Below are positions 8,896 to 18,077 of a stretch of DNA of 64,000 bases, one piece after another. The position numbers and the translations under genes were made by a program. The DNA comes from DTWD01 sp963662965 (lineage in GTDB: Bacteria; Acidobacteriota; Vicinamibacteria; Vicinamibacterales; UBA8438). The notes under the pieces were generated by a model that was given only the letters and a program-made list of their open reading frames with translations, ran no database searches and had not been told where the DNA came from. The stretch lies in contig OY759970.1 in assembly GCA_963662965.1 (NCBI GenBank), forward strand, positions 3,410,001 to 3,474,000. The letters are read 5' to 3'. Positions within the stretch are counted from its first letter, which is position 1; the number at the start of each line of letters is the position of its first letter.

Positions 8896-9966
8896 ATGAC
8901 CCAACGATGTGACCTAGTGGCCGCCATCGTGGCAGTGATGGTGCCGCTGATGATGATGATGCCGCTGACGTCGGCCGCCGAGGCCGGTCAGTCGACGGAG
9001 CAATCCATGCCCCGCACGCCGTGGGGGCATCCCGACCTCCAGGGCATATGGACCAGCTCCACCTATACACCGCTGGAGCGTCCAGACAACCTCGGCGACC
9101 AACAGTTCCTGTCGGAGGAAGAGCTCGCGGCCCTCAACGAGCTCCTGACCGAGGAAGGGGTCGACCCACTGCGCGCCCGCAGTGTGCTCTCCGCCTCGAG
9201 TGAGGAGGACCGCGTCGCGCGGACGCGCCAGACGCAAGAGAACATCCACTACGACAACTCGGTCTGGCTCCGCGAAGAGCAGCCGCGCCGGTTGACGACG
9301 ACACGTACCTCGCTGATCGTCGATCCGCCAGACGGGAAGATCCCGCCGATGATCGCCACGGCGGAGGAGCGCGAGGCGATGCGCCGGCAGGAGAGTCGGT
9401 GGCTGGTCTACAATATCTCGCCGCAGTCGTTTACCAGTCACCGGACACGGACGCTCCAGGAGCGGTGCCTGGTCTGGCGCCACGAAGGTCCGCCGATGCT
9501 GCCGGCGTCCTATAACGATCTGCTACAGATCCTCCAGACCGAAGACTACGTCGTCATCATGCAGGAGATGCGCGCCAACACGGCGCGGATTGTGCCGCTT
9601 GACGGACGGCCTCACATCCCGTCATCGGTCCGGCAGTGGCCCGGCGATTCACGCGGGCGGTGGGAGGGCGACACGTTGGTCGTCGACACGATCAACTTCA
9701 ACGACAAGGTCACCTTCAATGGGGCGAATGTCGGCCTACACGTGGTTGAGCGCTTCACGCGGACCGATGACGAGACGATTCGCTACGAGTTCACCGTTGA
9801 CGACGAGACGACGTGGGCACGCTCGTGGAGCGCGGAGTTTCCGCTGATGAAGCGCGAAGGTCCGCTCTACGAGTACGCCTGTCACGAAGGGAACTACGAC
9901 ATCCGCCACATCCTGGAAGTCGCCAGGAATCTCGACAAAGCCGCCAAAGGGTCCGAGCCGCAATAG
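8896..9966 (+). CDS. Secreted DPPDGR-family protein
   Basis: A 356-residue exported protein. The signal segment carries a run of Met (VPLMMMMPLTSAAEA). Family blocks in order: TPWGHPDLQGIWTSSTYTPL (~40), LIVDPPDGKIPPM (~140), HIPSSVRQWPGDSRGRWEGD (~240), then LVVDTINFND, VVERFTRTDDE, and YEYACHEGNYDIRHIL (~335). It has the usual family length. GAGG precedes the start, and the gene follows the sulfatase-like gene by 10 bp. A shared envelope or polymer-related role is inference from the operon; the reaction of this family is unknown. Confidence 0.8.
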   Translation: MTQRCDLVAAIVAVMVPLMMMMPLTSAAEAGQSTEQSMPRTPWGHPDLQGIWTSSTYTPLERPDNLGDQQFLSEEELAALNELLTEEGVDPLRARSVLSASSEEDRVARTRQTQENIHYDNSVWLREEQPRRLTTTRTSLIVDPPDGKIPPMIATAEEREAMRRQESRWLVYNISPQSFTSHRTRTLQERCLVWRHEGPPMLPASYNDLLQILQTEDYVVIMQEMRANTARIVPLDGRPHIPSSVRQWPGDSRGRWEGDTLVVDTINFNDKVTFNGANVGLHVVERFTRTDDETIRYEFTVDDETTWARSWSAEFPLMKREGPLYEYACHEGNYDIRHILEVARNLDKAAKGSEPQ

Positions 9967-10543
9967 CCGAGCGCGAAAGCCTCGCCCCTTGTGACTTTCA
10001 CCACGGGGTCCTATAGCGCGTTTCGTTAGCGCGTAGCGGGCGCGTGTTGCCCGGGGCACACATGCGGAAGTCACGGCCGGGGCGTCACTCCGGACGCCAG
10101 ATCGGCCCGCCGGAAAACTTCACCTCCGACCGCAGGCGGAACGCCTCACGCGGCGAGCAACAGCTGGTCAGGGGCGGCGCGTGTCCCAGTTCAGACTGGG
10201 GGAATATCGCGCTCGGTCGAAACGGCCCAGCCTGACGCGCTTCCCCCGGACCCCCTCGCTCGCTCTCTCGCGGGGGCCCCGAATGCCCCACTCCGTTCGC
10301 GCGCGTGCTGAGAAGCAGCCAGGTGTCGCTAGGTACGATCAGGGCGCGCACGGCGCGCCCCCGCCGGACACGGAGTGGGGCCGAGGGGGGGGCGCGAGTG
10401 CCGGTGGCGGGGTTCGGGGCCGCAGGCCCCGTCTCAAAGACGACGCGGATTCCGAGAGAGACCAGTGCTGGGCCGCTCGCTCGGCGATGCCGTTCGAACC
10501 TGCTCCTCTGCCGACCGAGTGGCGACACGAACGTGCAAAACGG
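9967..10543. other. GC-rich intergenic region with hairpins
   Basis: No gene is convincing here on either strand. It holds a hairpin GGGGCC-GCA-GGCCCC at 10416-10430 and a stretch at 10273-10298 ending AATGCCCCACTCCG that resembles 17980-18006. The C-terminal-like peptide FSGGPIWRPE on the minus strand (10085-10120) may be a relic of a lost gene. The region separates two convergent genes. Confidence 0.4.
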
Positions 10544-11632
10544 TTAGGGCGACGACGTGTCGTGTGGGCGGTTGTCGCGCAAGAAGGCGTCGACGCGGGC
10601 AGCGACATTCTCGCGGATGTTCAGATAGAAGAGCGCGTAGTCGTAGAGGTGGTAGTTGTCGCGTCCCAACGGTCGCGACGCGTAGTGCTCGGAGCGGATC
10701 TCCGAGACGACCAAGTTACCGTCGCGGCATTGCGCGTCGGCGACGCCCGGCTCGGGCATTCCGCCCGCGCCGAAGCTGACCCCACCGAAATTGGTCTCGA
10801 AGCCCGCGCGCGTCTCGTCGGCCCGCCAGCTCAGCGGATTGACGCAGATGTGGCCGGCCGTGGCTAACGGACTGGTGACGTCAGGACCGACGCTGTTCCA
10901 CGTGATCTGACATCCGGTCTCGGTTGCGTCCTGGCAGACCGGCACACCGTTGGTCCCGTCGAGACCGAAGCCGACCGGATACGCGGCGATCATCCGCTCG
11001 GCGAGCGGTGTCCCGGTAATCTCGTCGGCGATCAGGAGGTCGGCATGACGCGAGCCTTGGCTGTGGGCGGCGAGGACGAACGGACGCCCATCGTTGAAGT
11101 GCGCCACGTAATACCGGAACGCCACGACGACATCGCCGTACGCCAGGTCCAGCGCCTGTGGTCCGTTGTCACCGCTGCCGACGAACGCGTAGATCGTCGC
11201 TTGGCGGTAGCGCGGCGCGTAGACGCGGCAGCAGCCATTGAATGCGCTCGCCTGACCTTGCATGACGGCCTGGTCGGTCAGCTCGTTGGTAACCGTATCG
11301 TCTAGGGGCTGGTTCCAGCTGTTCGATGAGTAATACGTCGTCGGGTGGATGAAGAAGACGTCGATCGGAGCCGTCGCCTGGCGGTCGTCGTACTCACCCG
11401 ACGGAACTCGATCCGCGAGGTCGTCTCGGTCCGGAAGCGCGGCCCAGTGTCCCGGATTCTCGTAGTCGGGCCGGGCCGGGGGCGGCGCATCGACGAACTC
11501 ATGGTCGGGCGCCAGGCGCTGTAGCACCAGCATGGTCTGGATGGTGTCCCGATACGCGAAGCCGAGACCGGCGACCAGGCCGGCGACGACGCCCAGGGCA
11601 ACGAGAACGCGTTTCGTCCCGCGAGCGGTCAC
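10544..11632 (-). CDS. DUF3089-type alpha/beta-hydrolase-like protein
   Basis: A 362-residue protein with one N-terminal membrane anchor or signal (residues ~5-25). DUF3089 marks: IDVFFIHPTTYYSSNSWN, QASAFNGCCRVYAPRYRQAT, ALDLAYGDVVVAFRYY, and the nucleophile elbow LAAHSQGSRH (Ser in HSQGS). The C-terminal LYDYALFYLNIRENVAARV is also conserved. The family has a lipase-like fold; the substrate is unknown. The start is a GTG at 11632 that overlaps the stop of the upstream DUF1330 gene as GTGA, which implies translational coupling and rules out the much longer open frame upstream. Confidence 0.75.
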   Translation of the reverse strand: MTARGTKRVLVALGVVAGLVAGLGFAYRDTIQTMLVLQRLAPDHEFVDAPPPARPDYENPGHWAALPDRDDLADRVPSGEYDDRQATAPIDVFFIHPTTYYSSNSWNQPLDDTVTNELTDQAVMQGQASAFNGCCRVYAPRYRQATIYAFVGSGDNGPQALDLAYGDVVVAFRYYVAHFNDGRPFVLAAHSQGSRHADLLIADEITGTPLAERMIAAYPVGFGLDGTNGVPVCQDATETGCQITWNSVGPDVTSPLATAGHICVNPLSWRADETRAGFETNFGGVSFGAGGMPEPGVADAQCRDGNLVVSEIRSEHYASRPLGRDNYHLYDYALFYLNIRENVAARVDAFLRDNRPHDTSSP

Positions 11633-12051
11633 TCGGCCGCGACACCCTCGACGGCGACGATGAAGTTCACTTTCAGCACGCCCTCGCGCAGCGTCTTGGC
11701 GTGTTGGTAGCCGTCGGAGTACCAGAAGCCCTTCAACGCCTCCATCGAGCGGAATTTCTCGATGACGATGCCCTCGTCGTACGACCATTCCCCTTCGAGC
11801 ACGGTGACGGTTGGATCGGGGCGTCCGGCGACGATTTCGAGACCGGCGGTGCGCGCAAGCGGACCGGCAGCTTCTCGGTACGGTCCCATCGCATCGGCAT
11901 CGAGCACCTGGGAGCTCACGATGAGATAGGCAGGTGGCGCCGACGTCTGTTCCGCCGATGTCGCCTGCGCCAATCCGAATCCACCAGCGAACGCAACCAT
12001 GGTGATCGCGACCGAGAGCACGTATCTCCGCGACCTGTCCATCTTCATCAT
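11629..12051 (-). CDS. DUF1330-domain exported protein
   Basis: About 140 residues. A signal or membrane segment (VLSVAITMVAFAGGFGLA) precedes a DUF1330 domain of ferredoxin-like fold: PAYLIVSSQVLDADAMGPYR, VLEGEWSYDEGIVIEKFRS, and ALKGFWYSDGYQHAKTLR. The family adopts a dimeric alpha-beta barrel; its role is not established. The start at 12051 (ATGATGAAGATG, three candidate Met) is preferred to 12096 because the signal then begins properly. The gene is divergent from the carboxylesterase gene with 57 bp between them, so promoters for both directions should lie there. Coupled to DUF3089 downstream. Confidence 0.7.
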   Translation of the reverse strand: MMKMDRSRRYVLSVAITMVAFAGGFGLAQATSAEQTSAPPAYLIVSSQVLDADAMGPYREAAGPLARTAGLEIVAGRPDPTVTVLEGEWSYDEGIVIEKFRSMEALKGFWYSDGYQHAKTLREGVLKVNFIVAVEGVAAE

Positions 12052-12108
12052 CAGGGTTGTCTTTTCTCGACGTATGATGGCACTTTCCAGCCACAAGATG
12101 GAGCGCGT

Positions 12109-13764
12109 ATGCGCCGCGACCCGACCACTCCGACCCTGACCGCCGTTGCTCTTCTCGCCGTGACGCTCGCCGTTTCAGGCTGCGGGTCCGGTGCCGCGCC
12201 GACCGACGCGGCGGCCGGCGGCGTTGGCCCGGTCGTGGAGACAAATCTCGGCACGCTCGAGGGAGAGCGGGTCGACGCTGACGCTGACTCTGACGCCGGG
12301 GTCGTCGTCTTTCGCGGTGTCTCGTATGCGGAGCCGCCGACCGGCGACCGGCGGTGGCGGCCGCCCGTCGCCCCCGCGTCATGGGATGGAACGCGCGCCG
12401 CGACGACATTCGGTCCGGCCTGCTGGCAACGGTTGACCGCGGAGTCGTCGATCTACACGCGCGGCGACCTCGACCGTGACGAAGACTGTCTCTATCTGAA
12501 CATCTGGACCAGTGCGGAGCCGGCGTCAGAGGCACGTCCCGTGATGGTCTGGTTCCACGGCGGCGGGCACACGGGCGGGTGGGGGAGCGCCAAAGTCTTC
12601 GACGGCACGGCGCTCGCCAATAAAGGGGTGGTCCTCGTCACCATCAACTACCGCCTCGGCCCGTTCGGCTTTCTGGCCCATCCCGCGCTGACGGCGGAAT
12701 CGCCGCACGCGGCGTCCGGCAACTACGGCCTGTTGGATAAGGTCGCGGCGCTCGAATGGGTGCGCGACAACATCGCGGCGTTCGGCGGCGATCCGAACAA
12801 CGTCACCATCTTCGGGCAGTCGGCCGGGTCATGGAGCGTCTGCTACCTGACGGTGTCGCCGTTGGCGCAGGAGCTCTTCCATAAGGCGATCGGCCATTCA
12901 GGGGGTTGCTTCCGCGGCGGACGTCCGGACCTCGCGACGGCGCACGACGACGGCGTTGCGGCGGCGACCGAGCTCGGTGTCGAGGGTGATGGTCCTGAGG
13001 TCTTGGCGGCGCTGCGCGCACTCGACGCCGAGGCGGTGCTCGCGTCCAGCCTCGGGTCGGGGGCGATCGTCGACGGCTGGTTCATGCCAAAGCCGGCGCC
13101 GGCGATTGTCGCGGCGGGCGAGCACAACAATGTCCCGGTGATCGTCGGCGCGATGGCCAACGAGGGCACGACGCTCTATGCCGACACGCCGCTCCGGGAG
13201 TACGGTGAGCTGATGTCGCTGCTTGGCGGTCTGTACGGCGATCACACCGACGCCCTCTTGGCCGCGTATGAAAACGAGATCGACAGGTCGACCAAGTGGG
13301 GTGAGCAGGCGATCCAAGCCGACCGGCGCTTCGTCTGGGAGATGCGCACCTGGGCGCGGGCGGTCGAGGCGGCCGGCAACGATGCCTATCTCTACTTCTT
13401 CCGTCATGCGCCGCCGGTCTATCGGGTCTATGTGCCCGAGCGGGCTGCCATCGAGATGCCCGACGGTCCCAACGGCTACGGCGCTTACCACTCGGGCGAC
13501 CTCGCCTATGCTTTTGGCAACACGCAGCTCGTCGGTGTGGGCTGGACCGATTGGGATCACGAGATCGCGCATGCGATGTCGGAGTATTGGGTCAACTTCG
13601 CGCGCACCGGTAATCCGAACGGCGACGGACTGGCCTCATGGCCGCGCTACGAGGCGGCTACCGATCCGTGGCTCGAGTTCGGGTCCGAGATCCAGGCGAC
13701 GAACGACATTCGGAAAGACAAACTCGATCTCTTTGATCGCGTGAACGCGTCCCCGACGTCGTGA
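12109..13764 (+). CDS. Type-B carboxylesterase lipoprotein
   Basis: A 551-residue lipoprotein (lipobox LAVSGC) of the carboxylesterase/para-nitrobenzyl esterase family. Early marks are FRGVSYAEPPTGDRRWRPP and EDCLYLNIW; the oxyanion loop is VMVWFHGGGHTGG. The catalytic triad is visible: Ser ~238 in GQSAGSWS, Glu ~352 in GAMANEGT and His ~461 in YHSGDLAYAFG. It hydrolyses carboxylic esters at the cell surface; the substrate is unknown. The ATG at 12109 has GGAG six bases upstream; the open frame further left lies antisense to the DUF1330 gene. The next hydrolase gene follows 26 bp later, making a two-hydrolase operon. Confidence 0.85.
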   Translation: MRRDPTTPTLTAVALLAVTLAVSGCGSGAAPTDAAAGGVGPVVETNLGTLEGERVDADADSDAGVVVFRGVSYAEPPTGDRRWRPPVAPASWDGTRAATTFGPACWQRLTAESSIYTRGDLDRDEDCLYLNIWTSAEPASEARPVMVWFHGGGHTGGWGSAKVFDGTALANKGVVLVTINYRLGPFGFLAHPALTAESPHAASGNYGLLDKVAALEWVRDNIAAFGGDPNNVTIFGQSAGSWSVCYLTVSPLAQELFHKAIGHSGGCFRGGRPDLATAHDDGVAAATELGVEGDGPEVLAALRALDAEAVLASSLGSGAIVDGWFMPKPAPAIVAAGEHNNVPVIVGAMANEGTTLYADTPLREYGELMSLLGGLYGDHTDALLAAYENEIDRSTKWGEQAIQADRRFVWEMRTWARAVEAAGNDAYLYFFRHAPPVYRVYVPERAAIEMPDGPNGYGAYHSGDLAYAFGNTQLVGVGWTDWDHEIAHAMSEYWVNFARTGNPNGDGLASWPRYEAATDPWLEFGSEIQATNDIRKDKLDLFDRVNASPTS

Positions 13765-13790
13765 CCGCGACACCATCACGAGGGGGAATC

Positions 13791-14531
13791 ATGCGAAAGG
13801 CACACTACTCGTCACTCGTCGCGGCGATGGCGCTGCTGGTCTCATTCGGACACACGCCGGTGGAGGCGGCCTCCACAGACGTCGATCTGAAGGCCAGCGA
13901 CGGCACGATGCTCAAGGCGACCTACATGTCGCCCGGGCGACCGGGTCCGGCGATGCTCCTGGTGCACCAGTGCAATATGGACCGGACGTCATGGTCCGGT
14001 ATCGCGACGCAGCTCGTCGACGCCGGCGTGCATGTCCTGACGCTCGACCTGCGGGGGTTTGGTGAGAGCGGCGGTCAGAGTCCCCAAGAGGCGGGTGGCT
14101 TCCCGAATTTCATGCAGACGGCGCACGGCGACGTCGACATGGCGTACGAGTACCTCCTGGCGCAGTCGGGCGTCGACGCGTCGCGTGTCGCGGCCGGCGG
14201 GGCGAGCTGTGGGGCGATGCTCACGGCCGACCTCGCGTCACGGCAGTCAAGCGTCAAGGCGCTGATGCTACTGTCGGGTCCGCCGAGCGAGGGCGCCGTG
14301 GCGCACATGGCGGCGACGTCTGGCCTCGCGGTCTTTGGCGCGGCGACGACCGGCGACACCGTGACGCCAGGCGTCGCCGACGCGCTCAAGGGTGCGGCCG
14401 AAGGGTCACCGCATCCGCACTCGACGGCGAAGATCTACGACGGCACGGAGCACGGCCTGCCGATGTTCGACAAGAACGCCGACCTCGAGCCGGCGCTGGT
14501 CGCCTGGCTCAAGAACGAGTTGGTGAGGTAA
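13791..14531 (+). CDS. Secreted alpha/beta hydrolase (dienelactone-hydrolase-like)
   Basis: A 246-residue exported hydrolase. After the signal peptide (to ~TPVEAAS) the core begins DVDLKASDGTMLKATY. Fold marks: LLVHQCNMDRTSW, LTLDLRGFGESGG, nucleophile elbow GGASCGAML (Ser followed by Cys) and the catalytic His in GTEHGLPMF. Length and layout fit the dienelactone hydrolase/alpha-beta superfamily. AGGGGG precedes the ATG. It is downstream of the carboxylesterase gene and probably co-transcribed. The substrate cannot be read from sequence. Confidence 0.75.
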   Translation: MRKAHYSSLVAAMALLVSFGHTPVEAASTDVDLKASDGTMLKATYMSPGRPGPAMLLVHQCNMDRTSWSGIATQLVDAGVHVLTLDLRGFGESGGQSPQEAGGFPNFMQTAHGDVDMAYEYLLAQSGVDASRVAAGGASCGAMLTADLASRQSSVKALMLLSGPPSEGAVAHMAATSGLAVFGAATTGDTVTPGVADALKGAAEGSPHPHSTAKIYDGTEHGLPMFDKNADLEPALVAWLKNELVR

Positions 14532-14539
14532 TCCGTAGC

Positions 14540-15236
14540 CCGAGCCCCCCCCCCACTGCGGAGAGCAGGAACACCTGCGCCCCGATCTCGTCATAGACCA
14601 GGCCGCCGGCGATGAGGCCGGCGATGCTTGCTACCGCGTTGACGCTGCCGGTAAGCCCCTGCACGGCGCCTTACGTCTCGCGGTCGGTCGTTTTGGAGAG
14701 GAGCGAGAGCAGCGACGGCCACCATCACGCCGTTGCCGATCGCGAGCAGTGCCGTGCCGGCGTAGATGACCGCGGTCTCGCCCGAGGCAAAGAACAAGAA
14801 GCTGGCGGCGAGCAACGTCCCCCCCACCGACCACGAGCGTCCGGTCGCCCCAGCGCTTCGATAGGCGAGTCAGGACCGGTCCCTGTACGGTCGCCATCAG
14901 AATCGCCATGACGGTGAAGTAGGTGCCGACGGCCGTGAGCGACCACCCGAGCCCGCCCGCGGCGTGGATCGGAAACGCGACGTAGTAGAAGTTGAACGCG
15001 AGGAAGACGAGAAACTGGAGCGCGATCAAAAGGCCGACCGCCGGAAGCGCCAGGATCTCCCGGGTCGAGAGCTGACGTGACTCCTGTTGGTAGCAGTCTT
15101 TCTTGTCCCTGCTGAGGAGGTTGCGCGCGCTCGCCCGTTCGGGGACCCTGAGGTGATCGCACCGGTCTGACTCCCGGAGCGGGACGATGATGATGCCGGT
15201 CGCGACCACCGAGATGGCGAGCGCGGCCAGCACCGG
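14540..15236 (-). pseudogene. MFS transporter fragment, frameshifted
   Basis: Hydrophobic segments typical of a major-facilitator drug exporter can be followed across frames: LAALAISVVATGIIIVPLR, GLLIALQFLVFLAFNFYYV, YFTVMAILMATVQGPVLTRL, SKRWGDRTLVVGG, then in another frame FLFFASGETAVIYAGTALLA, and lastly VNAVASIAGLIAGGLVYDE. Frameshifts fall near 14829 and 14715, with an in-frame TAA near 14670. The N-terminal helices are missing: the sequence joins an ADOP permease fragment at about 15237. A run of ten C lies near its 3' end (14545-14554). Confidence 0.65.
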
Positions 15237-15590
15237 AAGCCGAGCATCGGAAAATACGACCCGGTCACCGCCTCGGCGAAGACGATATTGACGCCGCTGC
15301 CCCCCTCGACCTGCACCGGCGAAAATTGCACACCGCCGATCTCACTGAAGACCTCCGTGGTGCCGTCGCGCACGTCCTCGAAAGCGGGGTACGACAGCGT
15401 GCCGAAGCGGACGCTCGATTGGGACCGGCCGGAGAATGATGGCGTTGACGAGGCTAAAGATGGCCGTGTTGGCGCCGATGCCGATTGCCAGCGACAAGAC
15501 GGCGGCCGCGGTAAATCCGGGCCGTCTGGAAAACGCGCGCAGACCGTCCCGCGCATCGCGGACGACAGCTTCAGAAGACAGCATTGTCAC
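15237..15590 (-). pseudogene. ADOP-type (MacB/FtsX) permease N-terminal fragment
   Basis: Begins with the classic Acidobacterial permease head PGFTAAAVLSLAIGIGANTA and IFSLVNAIILRPV. After a frameshift near 15420 it continues SSVRFGTLSYPAFEDVRDGT and GSYFPMLGF. Functional members are about 800 residues; this piece ends after roughly 115 and is joined to an MFS fragment. Both parts are inactive. The junction near 15237 marks a deletion. Confidence 0.65.
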
Positions 15591-15629
15591 TGATGACGAT
15601 CCGGGGTCGGGGCCGGTTCCTGACTCTCC

Positions 15630-16724
15630 CTACTGCAAGTGTTGGCGCAAGAATCCTCCGAGTTCCGCAAAGACTTGCTGGGACTCGGGCGAGGTCGGCA
15701 TGACGAGATAGTCGGCGTGCGAGACCCCCTCGTAGACGTTGAGGTCGGCGACGACGCTTGCCTCCCGGAGCTTGCGGTGCGTGCGCACGACGTCACTCAG
15801 AAAGAGGTCGCGCGTGCCAGTGACCAGGTAGGTCGGCGGAAATCCCTGGAAGTCGCCGTACAGCGGCGAGAGCAGCGGGTTCTTCAAATCGTGATCCCCC
15901 GCATAGAGTCGCGCCGACGCCGAGAGCAGCCCATCGTAGCCGACCAGGATGCGGTCGATCCCTTCGTTGGTGAATTGCGTATCGCCTGTTTTCGTCAGGT
16001 CCGACCACGGCGTGCCGGCGAAGATCGCGCCGGGGACGTCGAGACCGAGCTCCTTGAACTTGTGGGTGGCGGCCAGTGCCAGGCCGCCGCCAGCCGATGT
16101 TCCGCCCAGCGCGAGCGCCGTCGCGGGACGCTCCGTCAACAGTTGCTCATAGACGGTCACGACATCGTCGACCGCGCCGGGGAACGGGTGCTCGGGCGGC
16201 ATGCGGTAATCGATCGACACCACCGGGATCCCAACCCGCGTGGCGAGGAGGGCCGCCTCGGAGACCGTGGCGTCGCCGCCGCCAAACACATAGGCGCCGC
16301 CGTGCACATGGACGAAGAGGTGATCCGCATGCTCCGGGCGAACGTCGGCCGGCCGCACGTGACGCACGACGACGCCGTCGATGTCGGCCTGCTCGACGGT
16401 CACCCCCGGCAACTCGGCCAGCACGCCGGCGCCCTGCTGGCTCCGTTCCGCCAGAATCGCGTCCCACTCCTCGCGGCTCGCCGGAGCGAACTGCGCCGAG
16501 GCGGCGACATCGGGCGCAGGGGCACCCGCGATCGATTCACGTAGGGCGTCGCTCGCCCCGGCCGGCGCCGGTAGCGTGCGGGAGCCGAGGGCCCACGTCC
16601 CGGCGGACACGAAGGCGGGGCTGGACGCGGGTGGAGCCTCGACGACGGCCGTCTCGGAACAGCCGACCAGGAAGGCCCCACCGAGGAGAAGTGCGCCGGT
16701 GAAGGTGCGGAAAATCTGTGGCAT
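15630..16724 (-). CDS. HSL-family esterase lipoprotein
   Basis: A 364-residue lipoprotein (signal ending FLVGC) of the hormone-sensitive-lipase-type esterase group. The HGG oxyanion motif is VHGGAYVFGGG; the nucleophile elbow is GGTSAGGGLAL; the acid is Asp in TGTRDLFLSD; the His is in VSHADYLVMP. It should cleave short-chain esters outside the cytoplasm. The ATG at 16724 has AGAGGA upstream and gives the lipoprotein signal; the upstream in-frame Met at 16757 does not. Divergent from the NHL gene at 16840, so the 115 bp between hold the promoters. Confidence 0.8.
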   Translation of the reverse strand: MPQIFRTFTGALLLGGAFLVGCSETAVVEAPPASSPAFVSAGTWALGSRTLPAPAGASDALRESIAGAPAPDVAASAQFAPASREEWDAILAERSQQGAGVLAELPGVTVEQADIDGVVVRHVRPADVRPEHADHLFVHVHGGAYVFGGGDATVSEAALLATRVGIPVVSIDYRMPPEHPFPGAVDDVVTVYEQLLTERPATALALGGTSAGGGLALAATHKFKELGLDVPGAIFAGTPWSDLTKTGDTQFTNEGIDRILVGYDGLLSASARLYAGDHDLKNPLLSPLYGDFQGFPPTYLVTGTRDLFLSDVVRTHRKLREASVVADLNVYEGVSHADYLVMPTSPESQQVFAELGGFLRQHLQ

Positions 16725-16839
16725 GTGGTCCTCTCGAGTCAAAGATCGCAGAATCACACGAATTATATGGGGCGAGCCTTTTCCCCACTTGCAAAGGCCG
16801 GAGATCCCTCCGACAATTGACCTTCACAAAGGAGACCCT

Positions 16840-17739
16840 ATGCGCGTCATGACTCTCTTCTTGGTGGCACTCCAGATCCTGACCGCGCCCGATCCGGCGC
16901 AGATGGAGAACGCTCCGGATCTCGGGTACGAACCCGCTCCGAACGGGCTGCAGATTCCGGATGATGTCGAAATGGGCGCGCCGTCGAGTGTCGGCTGGAC
17001 CTCGACGAATCGTCTGCTGGTCTTCAACCGGGGCCCCAACCCGCTGATGGAGTTCAACCCCGACGGGAGCTTCGTCCGTTCGTGGGGGCAAGGACAGTAC
17101 GACCGCCCGCATGGGATGCGCATCGACAGCGAGGGTCACATCTGGACCACCGACGTCAACGGCGACACCATCCGGAAGATGAATCCGGAAGGTGACGTAC
17201 TGCTGACGATCACGCCGGACGACACACCGCTCCTCGAGGAGCCGACCGACCTCTACATTGGCCTCGAAGGGGAGATCTTCGTGCTCGTCGGCCACGGCCA
17301 AGGCGTGCCGCGCGTGCTGAAGTTCGCCAATGACGGGTCGCTGATCAAGTCATGGGGTGGTCCCGGAACCGGTGCAAGCCAGTTCGACACGCCGCACTCG
17401 ATCGTGGTCGATGCCGAGGGGATGGTCTACGTGGCCGACCGCCAGAATCGACGCATCCAGATTTTTGATAGCGACGGCGAGTACATCAAGGAGTGGGCGT
17501 ACAAGGGGCTGCCGTGCGGACTTTTCATCGACGCCGACGGACAGATGTACATGGTGAGCGGCTTTGCCGGCGAGATTCTCAAGCTGGACGACAACGGGAA
17601 GGCGATCGGTGCCAACGGCCAGCCGGGCCAGGGGCTCGGCGAGTTTGGCGAAGCGCACTACATGACGATGACGCCGAACGGCGACATCTACGTCGCCGAC
17701 ACCGTGCGGCCCGAGCTCCACAAGTACGTCAAGAAGTAG
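16840..17739 (+). CDS. NHL-repeat six-bladed propeller, exported
   Basis: About 299 residues: short signal segment, then repeated blades of the NHL/SMP-30 type with the pattern F-x-x-D/N-G-x-x-x-x-W-G (FNPDGSFVRSWGQGQYDRPH, FANDGSLIKSWGGPG, FDSDGEYIKEW) alternating with VDAEGMVYVADRQNRRIQIF. Such propellers include peptidylglycine lyases and binding proteins. Without the specific metal and catalytic residues I call it a propeller only. AAAGGAG lies six bases before the ATG. Probably secreted. Confidence 0.75.
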   Translation: MRVMTLFLVALQILTAPDPAQMENAPDLGYEPAPNGLQIPDDVEMGAPSSVGWTSTNRLLVFNRGPNPLMEFNPDGSFVRSWGQGQYDRPHGMRIDSEGHIWTTDVNGDTIRKMNPEGDVLLTITPDDTPLLEEPTDLYIGLEGEIFVLVGHGQGVPRVLKFANDGSLIKSWGGPGTGASQFDTPHSIVVDAEGMVYVADRQNRRIQIFDSDGEYIKEWAYKGLPCGLFIDADGQMYMVSGFAGEILKLDDNGKAIGANGQPGQGLGEFGEAHYMTMTPNGDIYVADTVRPELHKYVKK

Positions 17740-17759
17740 GACGGGGCGGCGCGGACGTC

Positions 17760-17948
17760 GTGAACCGAAGCGTGGGTAGGGGAGCGGGCGCCGTCCTCAT
17801 CGTCATGACGGCGCTGGCGGCGGCCGCCGTGGCGCAAGACGGCGCGCCACCCCTCTCACGGCTGGTGATGAACTGGCAGTCGGCCGATTGGGGGCCGCCG
17901 ACCAACCGTCCGGGATTCCCGGCCGACTTCCATTTCGTCGAACCTTAG
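17760..17948 (+). CDS. Small exported peptide (62 aa)
   Basis: Starting at a GTG 20 bp after the NHL gene stop, this encodes a signal-like segment (AVLIVMTALAAAAVAQDG) and a short mature part ending DFHFVEP. It may be a truncated remnant of a larger gene whose rest was replaced by the GC-rich repeat just after its stop. No family recognised. Confidence 0.4.
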   Translation: MNRSVGRGAGAVLIVMTALAAAAVAQDGAPPLSRLVMNWQSADWGPPTNRPGFPADFHFVEP

Positions 17949-18077
17949 TCGGGGTTTCGCCCCGAACCCCACGCGACCGCTGCGCGGGGACCCCCAATGC
18001 CCCACTGCGCGCCCTGACCGCGTGCGACAGCTGAGCGGTCTAGTTCGCCCCCAGGTCGTAGCGAAGATTCCGCATGA
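17949..18077. repeat. GC-rich intergenic repeat with hairpin
   Basis: Opens with CGGGG-TTTCG-CCCCG and contains a segment ending AATGCCCCACTGCG near 18006 that resembles one at 10273-10298 (about 21 of 26 bases). It lies between convergent genes, so it may serve as a terminator. It is unrelated to the GTTGAAC repeat of the right half. Confidence 0.4.

Noticed and set aside
10181..10867. Plus-strand ORF between convergent genes
   Set aside because: Runs through GC-rich intergenic repeats and antisense to DUF3089. No protein-like motif.
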